Source: Rhizobium etli 8C-3 (GTDB lineage: Bacteria > Pseudomonadota > Alphaproteobacteria > Rhizobiales > Rhizobiaceae). Taken from it: a stretch of DNA of 64,000 nt. Made by a program: the position numbers and the translations under genes. The notes under the pieces were generated by a model. It saw only the letters and a program-made list of their open reading frames with translations. It was not told the origin of the DNA and did not search any database. Position 1 is the first letter of the stretch. Every line of letters starts with the position of its first letter. This document shows, in pieces, positions 8,726 to 16,860 of this stretch. Where the stretch lies: NCBI RefSeq assembly GCF_001908375.1, contig NZ_CP017244.1, forward strand, positions 682,001-746,000. Reading direction: 5' to 3'.

Positions 8726-9645
8726 CACGCAGCCTCCGGCCCGCCGGGAAGCTCAATGCCCGTCACTTTTGCGATCAGCCTTGCGACGGAGGCATCATCG
8801 TCTCGGCCCATGCCGGCTGCAGCCGTCATGATGAACATCTGAAGTGCCGTGGAAGTGATCGGCAGTGGAAATTTCAGCCCGCGCCCAAGGTCCGACACGA
8901 TGCCAAGGTCCTTCGTGAAAATATCGACGGCGCTCTGGGGGGAATAATCACCTTGCAGGATGTGGGGGACGCGGTTTTCGAACATCCAGGAATTGCCGGC
9001 CGACGCTATGATGACCTCATAGACCTTGTCGATATCAAGACCAAGCGCCTTGGCAAAGGTTATCGCTTCACAGGCGGCCGCGATATGAACGCCGGCAAGG
9101 AGCTGGTTGACGATCTTGAAGGATGATCCGATGCCGGGCCGGTCTGCGAGTTCGTAGACCTTCACGGCAATCGCATCAAGCACGGGGCGGGCATGGTTGA
9201 AAGCTTCGGGTCGTCCCGATGCCATTATCGTGAGTTGCCCGGCAGCGGCACGTTTGGCGCCGCCGCTGATGGGCCCGTCGATATAGTTCAGAGCGAGCGC
9301 GCCGGCGCGTTGCGCCAGATCTTCGGCCGTCTGCGGCGGCATCGTTGCAAAGGAAAGGATCGTACCGCCCTTCGACATGCTGTGGGCCGCACCGCCCTTA
9401 CCAAATAGAACCTGTTCTGTCTGGGCGCCATCAACGACCACGGTCACGACGACATCGGCCCCGGCAGCTGCTTCGGCTGGACTTGCGGCCCCTTTGCCTC
9501 CTGCCGCCACGAACCGCGACGTCGTTTCGGCGCTGATGTCGTAGCCGTGGGTCTCAAAGCCCTTCTCCAGCAGTGATGTCGCGATGCCAAAACCCATCGA
9601 TCCGAGACCGATGACGCAGAGCTTCAGGTTAACCGCTTCGCTCAT
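8725..9645 (-). CDS. ltnD: L-threonate 2-dehydrogenase
   Basis: NAD-dependent beta-hydroxyacid dehydrogenase, 306 aa. It has the N-terminal dinucleotide motif GLGSMGFG, the substrate-binding DGPISGGAKRA segment, the catalytic Lys in FKIVNQLLAGVHIAA and the C-terminal GNSWMFENR and DIFTKDLG stretches that are typical of the LtnD subgroup. It oxidises L-threonate at C2 to 2-oxo-tetronate. An ATG 21 nt upstream (9666) is also possible, and I prefer 9645 because the protein then begins where family members do. It is the first gene of the minus-strand ltnD-otnI-lacI unit, divergent from otnK. Confidence 0.92.
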   Translation of the reverse strand: MSEAVNLKLCVIGLGSMGFGIATSLLEKGFETHGYDISAETTSRFVAAGGKGAASPAEAAAGADVVVTVVVDGAQTEQVLFGKGGAAHSMSKGGTILSFATMPPQTAEDLAQRAGALALNYIDGPISGGAKRAAAGQLTIMASGRPEAFNHARPVLDAIAVKVYELADRPGIGSSFKIVNQLLAGVHIAAACEAITFAKALGLDIDKVYEVIIASAGNSWMFENRVPHILQGDYSPQSAVDIFTKDLGIVSDLGRGLKFPLPITSTALQMFIMTAAAGMGRDDDASVARLIAKVTGIELPGGPEAA

Positions 9646-9671
9646 GCTCGAAATCCATTGTTGCATTCACT

Positions 9672-9681
9672 TTGCGCGCAA
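9672..9681. promoter_or_regulatory. Candidate LacI-family operator
   Basis: Perfect 10-bp palindrome TTGCGCGCAA with a central CpG, the usual symmetry of LacI-family operators. It lies just upstream of ltnD in the divergent ltnD-otnK promoter region, where a local repressor would be expected to act. Only one copy was seen in the window. Confidence 0.4.
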
Positions 9682-9832
9682 TTGGCTTGAATCGTGATCT
9701 GCGAAAAACTGATGACAGCGCTGCCACTCTATGGTTAGCTTATCGGCAGAACGGATTGCAAGTTCTATTTCTCATCGGGTACTTGCACTTCGTCAGCCCG
9801 CTCATTCAACGCAAACAGGCAGGAGAAACGAT

Positions 9833-11116
9833 GTGCTAATCGGTGCTGTAGCCGACGACATCACCGGAGCCACCGATCTTTGCCTCATGCTGTCGCGTGA
9901 AGGCATGAAGACCCTGCAAGTCATCGGAATGCCGGAGGAAGGGACTGATTTTGGCGATGCCGATGCGGTGGTCGTCGCGCTCAAATCGAGAACGGTCCCT
10001 GCGGCCGAAGCCGTCAGGGATTCGACGGCGGCGGCCGGCAAGCTGCTTGCCGCCGGTGCAGAGCAGCTGCTGTTCAAATATTGCTCGACGTTCGATTCCA
10101 CTGATGACGGCAATATCGGGCCGGTCGCCGACGCGCTTCAGGATCTGACCGGGGCCGAGCTGACAATTGCTTGTCCGTCCTTTCCTGCAGCCGGCCGCAC
10201 CGTCTATAAGGGGCATCTTTTTGTCGGCGACCGGCTCCTGTCGGAAAGCTCTCTGAAGGACCATCCCTTAACGCCAATGCACGATCCCGATCTTGTCCGG
10301 GTCCTGCAACGGCAGACAAGACGGCCGGTCGGTCTTGTCGATTGGCCGGTGATCGCCAGGGGCGAAGACGCCATCCGGGGGGCATTTGCGCAGCAGCAGG
10401 CGGCAGGAAAGCGCATCCTCGTCGTCGATACATTGTCGGATGCCGATCTGCGCACGATCGGGGCGGCTTGCGACGGCATGAAGCTTGTGACGGGCGGTTC
10501 CGGCATTGCCATGGGCTTGCCCGAGAATTTCAGAAAACGCAAGAAATTGCCCGTCCGCAGGGCCATGACCCGCATGACGGCGCCGGCAGGGCGCCGGGTT
10601 GTCCTTGCCGGATCCTGCTCGCTTGCTACCCGCGGTCAGATCGAGGTTGCCCGCAATGACGCTGCGGCGGTTCTGAGGCTTGATATTTCGGCCGTTGCCG
10701 ATGGAAGCCAGAGCGCGGCAGAAATCGCCGACTGGGTGATTTCGCAAGACAAGGACCGTCTGCCGCTCGTTTATTCCAGCGCCAGTCCCGAACAACTTCA
10801 GAGCATCCAGGCGGCCATGGGACGGCACGAATCCGGAGCGCTCGTCGAACAGACGCTGGCCGAGGTGGCCGAGCGGCTGAAGCAGAATGGCTTTACCCGT
10901 TTTCTGATTGCTGGCGGAGAGACTTCAGGCGCGGTGATCAATGCGCTCGGCGTCAAGACACTTTCGATCGGCCCTGAAATCGATCCCGGCGTGCCATGGA
11001 CCCGCAGCCTAAGCGGTCCCGACATTGTGCTGGCTTTGAAATCCGGCAACTTCGGCGCTCCGGATTTCTTCCTGAAAGCATGGGCGCAGCTTGAAACGGA
11101 GGGGTCGGATGTCTGA
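9833..11116 (+). CDS. otnK: 3-oxo-tetronate 4-kinase
   Basis: Four-carbon acid sugar kinase (DUF1537) of 427 aa from a GTG start. The N-terminal substrate domain opens with IGAVADDITGATDL, and the C-terminal nucleotide domain has GGSGIAMG, VVLAGSCSLATRGQ and the GGETSGAV motif. It phosphorylates 3-oxo-tetronate at O4. GTG at 9833 is chosen because AGGAG lies 7 nt before it and the protein begins at the conserved strand. The frame is open to an ATG at 9731, but that extension is unlike the family. The otnC start overlaps its end by 8 nt. Confidence 0.93.
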   Translation: MLIGAVADDITGATDLCLMLSREGMKTLQVIGMPEEGTDFGDADAVVVALKSRTVPAAEAVRDSTAAAGKLLAAGAEQLLFKYCSTFDSTDDGNIGPVADALQDLTGAELTIACPSFPAAGRTVYKGHLFVGDRLLSESSLKDHPLTPMHDPDLVRVLQRQTRRPVGLVDWPVIARGEDAIRGAFAQQQAAGKRILVVDTLSDADLRTIGAACDGMKLVTGGSGIAMGLPENFRKRKKLPVRRAMTRMTAPAGRRVVLAGSCSLATRGQIEVARNDAAAVLRLDISAVADGSQSAAEIADWVISQDKDRLPLVYSSASPEQLQSIQAAMGRHESGALVEQTLAEVAERLKQNGFTRFLIAGGETSGAVINALGVKTLSIGPEIDPGVPWTRSLSGPDIVLALKSGNFGAPDFFLKAWAQLETEGSDV

Positions 11117-11750
11117 GATTAACCGCGTGCGTGAAGAGATATGCCGTACGGGGCAGTCGCTATTCGAGCGTGGGCTGACCTCCGGCTCGACCGGCAATAT
11201 CTCCGTTCGCCTTTCCGACGGCGGTTGGCTGATGACGCCGACCAATGCCTCGATGGGGACGCTTGATCCGGCCCGCCTTTCCCTCTTCGACGCCTCGGGC
11301 AAACTCCTGTCCGGCGATGCGCCGACCAAGGAAGCATTTCTGCATTTTTCGATGTATGGCGAGCGCGGTGATGCCGGCGCTGTCGTCCATCTCCATTCGA
11401 GCCATGCAACTGCCGTCAGCATTCTGCGCGATATCGATCCGTTCGACGTGCTGCCGCCCTTGACCGCCTATTACGTCATGCGCGTGGGGCGCTTGCCTCT
11501 TGTTCCCTATTTTGCCCCTGGGGATATGGCGCTCGCAGACACGGTGCGGTCGCTGGCCGGTCGTCATCACGCCATGCTGCTTGCCAATCATGGGCCGGTC
11601 GTCGCCGGCACGACGCTCGCAAACGCCCAGTTCGCCGCCGAAGAGCTTGAGGAAACTGCAAAGCTTTTTCTCATGCTGCAGCATCACGCCAAAAGGATGC
11701 TGAGTGCAGAACAGGTAGACGAATTGCGCAAACGCTTCAACCTACCTTAG
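11109..11750 (+). CDS. otnC: 3-oxo-tetronate 4-phosphate decarboxylase
   Basis: Class II aldolase/adducin family protein, 213 aa. Motifs: GLTSGSTGNISVR near the N-terminus, KEAFLHFSMY, the zinc-site HLHSSHA, and ANHGPVV. OtnC decarboxylates 3-oxo-tetronate 4-phosphate to dihydroxyacetone phosphate, the exit into glycolysis. The ATG at 11109 has GGAGGGG upstream and overlaps the otnK stop by 8 nt, indicating translational coupling. L-fuculose-phosphate aldolase-like annotation is the generic alternative. Confidence 0.92.
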   Translation: MSEINRVREEICRTGQSLFERGLTSGSTGNISVRLSDGGWLMTPTNASMGTLDPARLSLFDASGKLLSGDAPTKEAFLHFSMYGERGDAGAVVHLHSSHATAVSILRDIDPFDVLPPLTAYYVMRVGRLPLVPYFAPGDMALADTVRSLAGRHHAMLLANHGPVVAGTTLANAQFAAEELEETAKLFLMLQHHAKRMLSAEQVDELRKRFNLP

Positions 11751-11795
11751 GCCGATCGCCAGCAGAACTTCGAAACGATTGAACGGGAGAGAAAC

Positions 11796-12689
11796 GTGGC
11801 TGAGATCAAGGAGAAAGTCGGATTTGTCGGCGTTGGACTGATGGGTCACGGTATTGCGAAGAACATCGTCGAAAAAGGCTTCCCGCTGACGGTGATCGCA
11901 CACCGTAATCGAGATCCGGTCGACGACCTCATCGGCCGCGGCGCCCGCGAGGCGGGTTCGCTTTCGGAGCTTGCGAAAAATTCGACGATGATCTTTCTGT
12001 GCCTCACAAGCTCGAAGGAAGTGTCCCTGGTGATCGAGGAAATGCGGCCGGCCCTTGCCCCGGAAACGGTGATTGTCGACTGCTCGACCGGGGATCCCAC
12101 GGTGACAATGCGTATTGCCGAAACGCTTGCGGCGCTAAAGGTCCATTTTGCCGACGCACCGCTTAGCCGGACGCCGAAGGAGGCGTGGGAGGGGACTTTG
12201 GACTGCATGGTCGGCGCCGATGATGCGACATTCGAACGGATTCAGCCGGTGGTATCGACATGGGCGGCAAAGATCGTTCATATCGGCGGGGTCGCCGACG
12301 GTCATCGTATGAAGCTTCTCAACAATTTCATTTCGTTGGGCATGGGCGCTCTCTTTGCCGAGGCTCTGGCACTTTCCCGAAAGGTCGGAATCTCGGTGGA
12401 ACGCTTCGACAGCGTCATCCGGGGCGGGCGCATGGACAGCGGATTTTACCAGACCTTCATGGGTTATGCTCTGGACGGGAATCGAAATGCGCATCGCTTC
12501 ACGCTTTCGAACGCGTATAAGGATTTGAAATATCTGGAATCCATGGCAAATGACGCGACCGTTGCCACGCCGCTTGCAAGTGCGGTGAAGAATTCATATG
12601 CGGCGGCAGTGGCAGACGGCGGCAACGGTCCTGAGGATTACGTGCCGCATCTTGCAGATTTTGTTGCCCGGAGAAACAATGTCGGTTGA
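11796..12689 (+). CDS. NAD(P)-dependent beta-hydroxyacid dehydrogenase, paralogue of ltnD
   Basis: Hydroxyisobutyrate dehydrogenase-like protein of 297 aa beginning at GTG with GGGAGA upstream. It has the N-terminal GVGLMGHGIAKN motif, the substrate segment ADAPLSRTPKEA in place of the usual DAPVSGG, and the catalytic Lys in HRMKLLNNFISLG. The altered substrate loop and overall divergence argue it is not a second L-threonate dehydrogenase. It lies 45 nt after otnC and is probably co-transcribed. It might act on another tetronate stereoisomer or reduce a side product such as tartronate semialdehyde. Substrate unknown. Confidence 0.85.
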   Translation: MAEIKEKVGFVGVGLMGHGIAKNIVEKGFPLTVIAHRNRDPVDDLIGRGAREAGSLSELAKNSTMIFLCLTSSKEVSLVIEEMRPALAPETVIVDCSTGDPTVTMRIAETLAALKVHFADAPLSRTPKEAWEGTLDCMVGADDATFERIQPVVSTWAAKIVHIGGVADGHRMKLLNNFISLGMGALFAEALALSRKVGISVERFDSVIRGGRMDSGFYQTFMGYALDGNRNAHRFTLSNAYKDLKYLESMANDATVATPLASAVKNSYAAAVADGGNGPEDYVPHLADFVARRNNVG

Positions 12690-12770
12690 CCGCAGATCAA
12701 GGTAAGCGACGGTGTTGCGATCGGCTGAAATAAGTTTCAGCAGCGTCTAATCGATATTATCTTATCAGGT

Positions 12771-12798
12771 AAGTTGACGCTTCGCGCGAAATCAACTT
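12771..12798. promoter_or_regulatory. Nested palindrome in the panC leader
   Basis: AAGTTGA (12771-12777) and TCAACTT (12792-12798) flank the palindrome TTCGCGCGAA (12781-12790), ending 33 nt before panC. A separate small hairpin, GCTGAAA-taag-TTTCAGC, is at 12724-12741. Either could be an operator or leader structure. No regulator of panCB is known to me here. Confidence 0.35.
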
Positions 12799-12831
12799 CT
12801 ATCCGCCACCGCTTTTTGGGGAGGTTGAAGG

Positions 12832-13707
12832 ATGCGTGTCGTAACAAAGATTGCCGAACTGCGGGAGCAGGTTGCGGCGATCAAGAAGGAAGGCCGGACC
12901 CTCGGATTCGTCCCGACGATGGGGTACCTTCACGCCGGGCATATGGAGCTGGTCGCGCGTGCACGCACCGACAACGATGCCGTCGTCGTCTCCATATTCG
13001 TCAATCCGTTGCAGTTCGGAAAGAACGAAGACCTGACGCGCTATCCGAGAGACCTGGAAAGGGACAGCGCCATGCTCTCTGCCGCCGGCGTCGATATCCT
13101 TTTTTGCCCAAGCGTTTCGGAGATGTATCCGCGACCGATGCAGACGATCGTGGACGTGCCGGCACTCGGCAGCGAATTGGAAGGTGCCGTGCGGCCCGGA
13201 CATTTTGCCGGTGTTGCGACTGTCGTGACCAAGCTTTTCAATATCGTTCAGCCGGATGCCGCCTATTTTGGCAAAAAGGACTACCAACAGGTCGTAATCA
13301 TCAAGCGGATGGTCGAGGATCTTGCACTGCCGGTCCGCATTGTCGCGGTCGAGACTGTCCGGGAAGCCGACGGGCTCGCGTTTTCATCGCGAAACAGTTA
13401 CCTGACGGCGCAGGAGCGTGCCGCAGCGGTGATCGTTCCAAAGGCCCTTGAGGAAGCCGAACGACTTTGCCGGGAGGGCATCGACGGGCCTCAGGCGCTG
13501 GAGGCGGCATTGGCCGCGTTCATTGCACGCGAGCCGCTCGCCGTGGCTGAAGTCGTCGCCGTTCGCGATCCGCAGACCCTGACACGACTTGAAACCTTGC
13601 ACGGTCGGCAGGCCCTTGTCGCCCTTTTCGTGCGGATCGGTTCGACAAGGCTCCTTGACAACAGGATCATCGGCCACCGGCGCCACGCCCAGTCGAGGGC
13701 TGCGTGA
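12832..13707 (+). CDS. panC: Pantothenate synthetase
   Basis: Pantoate-beta-alanine ligase, 291 aa. It condenses pantoate with beta-alanine using ATP in the cytoplasm, the last step of vitamin B5 synthesis. Diagnostic motifs are [13 protein letters not shown] near residues 28-40 (HIGH-like nucleotide site), [21 protein letters not shown] and SSRNSYL (KMSKS-like region). GGGGAGG lies 8-14 nt before the ATG. The TGA stop overlaps the panB ATG by one base, so panC and panB are coupled. panCB is carried on a plasmid in R. etli CFN42, which hints that this window could be plasmid-borne. Confidence 0.97.
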   Translation: MRVVTKIAELREQVAAIKKEGRTLGFVPTMGYLHAGHMELVARARTDNDAVVVSIFVNPLQFGKNEDLTRYPRDLERDSAMLSAAGVDILFCPSVSEMYPRPMQTIVDVPALGSELEGAVRPGHFAGVATVVTKLFNIVQPDAAYFGKKDYQQVVIIKRMVEDLALPVRIVAVETVREADGLAFSSRNSYLTAQERAAAVIVPKALEEAERLCREGIDGPQALEAALAAFIAREPLAVAEVVAVRDPQTLTRLETLHGRQALVALFVRIGSTRLLDNRIIGHRRHAQSRAA

Positions 13708-14534
13708 TGAGCAAGCCCTCCAATCAACGGCGGCTGACGCCAATTCGCATCCAGTCCATGAAGGGCTCAACGCCGATCGTTTGCCTGACCGCTTATACGA
13801 CACCGATGGCGCGTGCCCTTGATGCCCATTGCGATCTGCTTTTGGTCGGCGATTCCGTCGGCATGGTGCTCTATGGCCTGCCGAGCACGACTTCCGTTAC
13901 GCTCGACATGATGATCGCCCACGGCCAGGCGGTCATGCGGGGGGTCTCGCGGGCCTGCGTCATCGTCGATTTGCCCTTCGGCAGCTACCAGGAATCGAAA
14001 GAACAGGCTTTCCGCAGTGCCGTGCGTATCATGAAGGAAACCGGCTGCGACGGCGTCAAGCTGGAGGGTGGCGAGGAGATGGTCGAGACCATCGCCTTTT
14101 TGACCGCGCGCGGCGTGCCGGTATGCGGACATATCGGGCTGATGCCGCAACAGGTGCACACCGCCGGCGGTTACCGCTCGCTCGGCCACAACGAAAGCGA
14201 GATCGCCAGGGTCAGGCGCGATGCCCGAGCAGTCGGCGGATCCGGCGCTTTTGCGGTCGTCGTCGAGGGAATGGTGGAGCCTCTGGCGCGCGAGGTGACC
14301 GCCTCGATCCACGCCGCGACGATCGGCATCGGCGCCTCGCCGGCCTGCGACGGGCAGATTTTGGTAGCCGAAGACATGCTGGGCGTCTTCACCGATTTCA
14401 AGCCCAAATTCGTCAAACGCTATGCTGGACTTGCACAGACGATCGAGGAGGCGGCAAGCGCCTATGCTGACGATGTGCGAAATCGACGGTTCCCGGCCAA
14501 GGAACACACGTTCGACGTTCGATCACCGCAGTGA
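13707..14534 (+). CDS. panB: 3-methyl-2-oxobutanoate hydroxymethyltransferase
   Basis: Ketopantoate hydroxymethyltransferase, 275 aa from ATG 13707 (a GTG one codon earlier is possible). It transfers a hydroxymethyl group from methylene-tetrahydrofolate to ketoisovalerate. Family signatures: [13 protein letters not shown], the Mg-binding [37 protein letters not shown] and the catalytic-region glutamate in VVEGMVE. Together with panC it supplies pantothenate. No panE is nearby, so ketopantoate reduction must be encoded elsewhere. Confidence 0.97.
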   Translation: MSKPSNQRRLTPIRIQSMKGSTPIVCLTAYTTPMARALDAHCDLLLVGDSVGMVLYGLPSTTSVTLDMMIAHGQAVMRGVSRACVIVDLPFGSYQESKEQAFRSAVRIMKETGCDGVKLEGGEEMVETIAFLTARGVPVCGHIGLMPQQVHTAGGYRSLGHNESEIARVRRDARAVGGSGAFAVVVEGMVEPLAREVTASIHAATIGIGASPACDGQILVAEDMLGVFTDFKPKFVKRYAGLAQTIEEAASAYADDVRNRRFPAKEHTFDVRSPQ

Positions 14535-14777
14535 TCTGTGGGTTCTGAATGCCATGCTCCTATCGGTTCACCTTTGCAAATTCGTGAAACCGGTCGGCCT
14601 ATCTTTTTTGCATGCACGAAAAACATTTATCAGCAGCACTGTCGATTTCGACGGCCGTCGATCGTCCTTGAACAGGCGAGCGCTCCAGTTCCGGAATGAC
14701 GGCCGGCGCCACGCGTTCAAAAGCTAGGAGAGTCCGGCACAGGTTTCTCTCTCACGATCAGATCGATGGAGGATATT
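14535..14777. other. Intergenic region after panB, nothing assigned
   Basis: About 240 bp without a supported gene or clear terminator. The short open frames here lack ribosome sites and have no recognisable sequence. Confidence 0.6.
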
Positions 14778-15488
14778 ATGGCTGATCATCCGCACCTGAC
14801 ACCCGCAATCGAACTCGCCCGCAGAAACGGCGCCCGATTTCCGAACGAGAGTGAAGACTACCGGCGTGCGCGCGACGCGCTGCTTGCCGAAGAGATCGAG
14901 CTGCGCCGCCACATAGAACGCGTCGCCGCGCAAAGACGCGCTCTTCCGCCTGGAGGCGTAGTGACGAAGGAATACAGATTTGAGGGAAATAACGGTATCG
15001 TGTCGTTGAAAGACCTGTTCGCCGACAAGAACACGCTGGTTGTTTACAGCTACATGTTCGGGCCTGAGCGCGAACGTCCTTGTCCTATGTGTACATCCTT
15101 ATTATCCGCCTGGGATGGGGAAGTGCCCGACATGCAGCAGCGCATAGCGCTCGCGGTTGTTGCCCGTTCGCCCCTCGAAAGGCTGCTGTCGTTCCAGAAG
15201 GAGCGCGGTTGGCGTTATCTACCGCTCTATTCGGATATTGATGACGACTATAGCCGGGACTATCGCGCGCTCGGTCATGGCGGCAGCGATGATGCGGCAT
15301 TCAACGTCTTCACGCGACGCGACGGGACGATCCGGCATTTCTGGAGCGAGGAAATGGGACCGGCGACAGCCGACCCGGGACAAGACCCGCGCGGTGCTCC
15401 CGACGCCATGCCTATCTGGACGGTGCTCGATTGCACGCCGGAAGGACGTGCGCCGGACTGGTATCCGAAGCTCTCCTACCCGAGTTGA
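14778..15488 (+). CDS. DUF899 thioredoxin-like family protein
   Basis: Protein of 236 aa with the usual layout of DUF899: an N-terminal helical stretch with ARRNGARFPNESEDYRRAR, then a thioredoxin-like fold with SYMFGPERERPCPMCTSLLSAW, where a C-x-x-C (CPMC) occupies the redox position, and FNVFTRRDGTIRHFWSEEM near the C-terminus. The ATG at 14778 has GGAGGA 5 nt upstream. A nearer-5' ATG at 14766 precedes that ribosome site and is rejected. Function in the family is not settled. A dithiol oxidoreductase role is an inference from the motif. It appears to be a single-gene unit. Confidence 0.85.
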   Translation: MADHPHLTPAIELARRNGARFPNESEDYRRARDALLAEEIELRRHIERVAAQRRALPPGGVVTKEYRFEGNNGIVSLKDLFADKNTLVVYSYMFGPERERPCPMCTSLLSAWDGEVPDMQQRIALAVVARSPLERLLSFQKERGWRYLPLYSDIDDDYSRDYRALGHGGSDDAAFNVFTRRDGTIRHFWSEEMGPATADPGQDPRGAPDAMPIWTVLDCTPEGRAPDWYPKLSYPS

Positions 15489-15765
15489 CCGTCTGAAGCG
15501 AATATCGGGGAGGGAGGTTGCGCAAGGCCGGTCCGCCACAGAAATCAAGGGCCGGGTTCGATTTTAGCGGTCCGGCCGAGACGGAATAACTGCGCGAATG
15601 GCCACAAATGATGGGAGAATTGTCAAAAAAGTATCAGCGGGAGGTCGATGGCGTAGTAGCGATCGCTGATGCCTGCGGGTAAAGTCCCCATCAGAAAATG
15701 ATGACCTCTGGGAGGAGGCGCCATTGCCGGTGAAATTCCGGTTGAAGCGCAGGGAGGAAGGTTCC

Positions 15766-16650
15766 ATGAATCCGGATTTGGAAGTGGTCGCGATCGGCAG
15801 CGGCGAGTCCTTCAAGGCCTGGGAGCATGGTTATCCCTACCGTACGGTCCGCTGGCACTTCCATCCCGAGTATGAGATCCACCATGTCGTGGCGACGACG
15901 GGACAATATTTCGTCGGTGATTTTATCGGTGAATTCGAGCCGGACAACCTTGTGCTTACCGGACCGAACCTGCCGCACAACTGGGTGAGCGACGTGCCGC
16001 CGGGCACATGCCTGCCACTGCGCTGCCGGGTGCTTCAATTCACCGAGTCCTTCCTTGCAGATGCAACTCGGATATTTCCGGAGCTCTCGGCCTGTGCCGG
16101 CATTTTGGAAATGAGCCGTCGGGGTGCGTTGTTCACATCTGAAACGGCGTCGCTCGTCGGCCCGTTCCTTGGGGAGCTGGTCGACGCCAAGGGAATTCGC
16201 CGCATCGAGCTTTTCATGAACGTGCTCGACACGCTGAGTTCTGCGCCGGGCACGCGCACCCTTGCAAGCGCGCTCTATCATCCGGATCCCTCGGGTTTCA
16301 TGTCGGCCGGGGTGAACCAGGCGCTGGCCTTTATCAATACACATCTGACCGAACCTTTCAGTGAAAGCGACCTTGCCGGCCTGACGGGGCAAAGCCCAAG
16401 CGCGTTCTCCCGCAGCTTCCGTCGGCATACCGGCATGGCGCTTGTCCAATATGTAAACCGGCTGCGGATCAACTTCGCTTGCCATCTGCTGATGAGCGAA
16501 ACCGCCATGTCGATAACCGACATCTGCTTTGCTGCCGGCTTCAACAACATCTCGAATTTCAATCGCCGGTTTCTGGATCAGAAGGGCATGGCGCCCTCGC
16601 GTTTCAGAACATTGCTGGCACAAAATGCACGAGCGGTGGAGGCCGCCTAA
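15766..16650 (+). CDS. AraC-family regulator of the ribitol operon
   Basis: Regulator of 294 aa: an N-terminal cupin-like sensing domain (WHFHPEYEIHHV, LTGPNLPHNW) and a C-terminal double HTH of AraC/XylS type (LAGLTGQSPSAFSRSFRRHTG, then ITDICFAAGFNNISNFNRRF). The start at 15766 is supported by GGAGG at 15753-15757; the frame upstream begins with TTG and has no ribosome site. It precedes, on the same strand, the importer, ribitol dehydrogenase and ribulokinase genes, so it is most likely their activator responding to ribitol or ribulose. The region 15489-15765 before it holds only its promoter. Confidence 0.9.
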   Translation: MNPDLEVVAIGSGESFKAWEHGYPYRTVRWHFHPEYEIHHVVATTGQYFVGDFIGEFEPDNLVLTGPNLPHNWVSDVPPGTCLPLRCRVLQFTESFLADATRIFPELSACAGILEMSRRGALFTSETASLVGPFLGELVDAKGIRRIELFMNVLDTLSSAPGTRTLASALYHPDPSGFMSAGVNQALAFINTHLTEPFSESDLAGLTGQSPSAFSRSFRRHTGMALVQYVNRLRINFACHLLMSETAMSITDICFAAGFNNISNFNRRFLDQKGMAPSRFRTLLAQNARAVEAA

Positions 16651-16860
16651 AAAGGGGAGGACCGGGGAGGAGAAAACGAACAACCAGGGCAGGGCGACCG
16701 GGCACGCACGTGGCCCGAACGGGGTTGCTTGTCCGCAAACCAGCTGGAGAAGCGCCGGTCAAGAAGGCGCCTCGCACGGCGGGATCGCACAAAGAGTGTC
16801 GGCTTCGAGCGAGCTTGAGACTTCATCGAAACAGTTACCATTTGGTACGGAGAAATTCCA

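Noticed and set aside
12724..12741. Possible terminator after the 11796-12689 gene
   Set aside because: The GCTGAAA/TTTCAGC hairpin is short and followed by AGCGTC rather than a T-run, so it is noted only as a leader structure.
15691..16683. 330-aa open frame antisense to the AraC regulator
   Set aside because: Shadow of the AraC-family gene; no supporting start signal.
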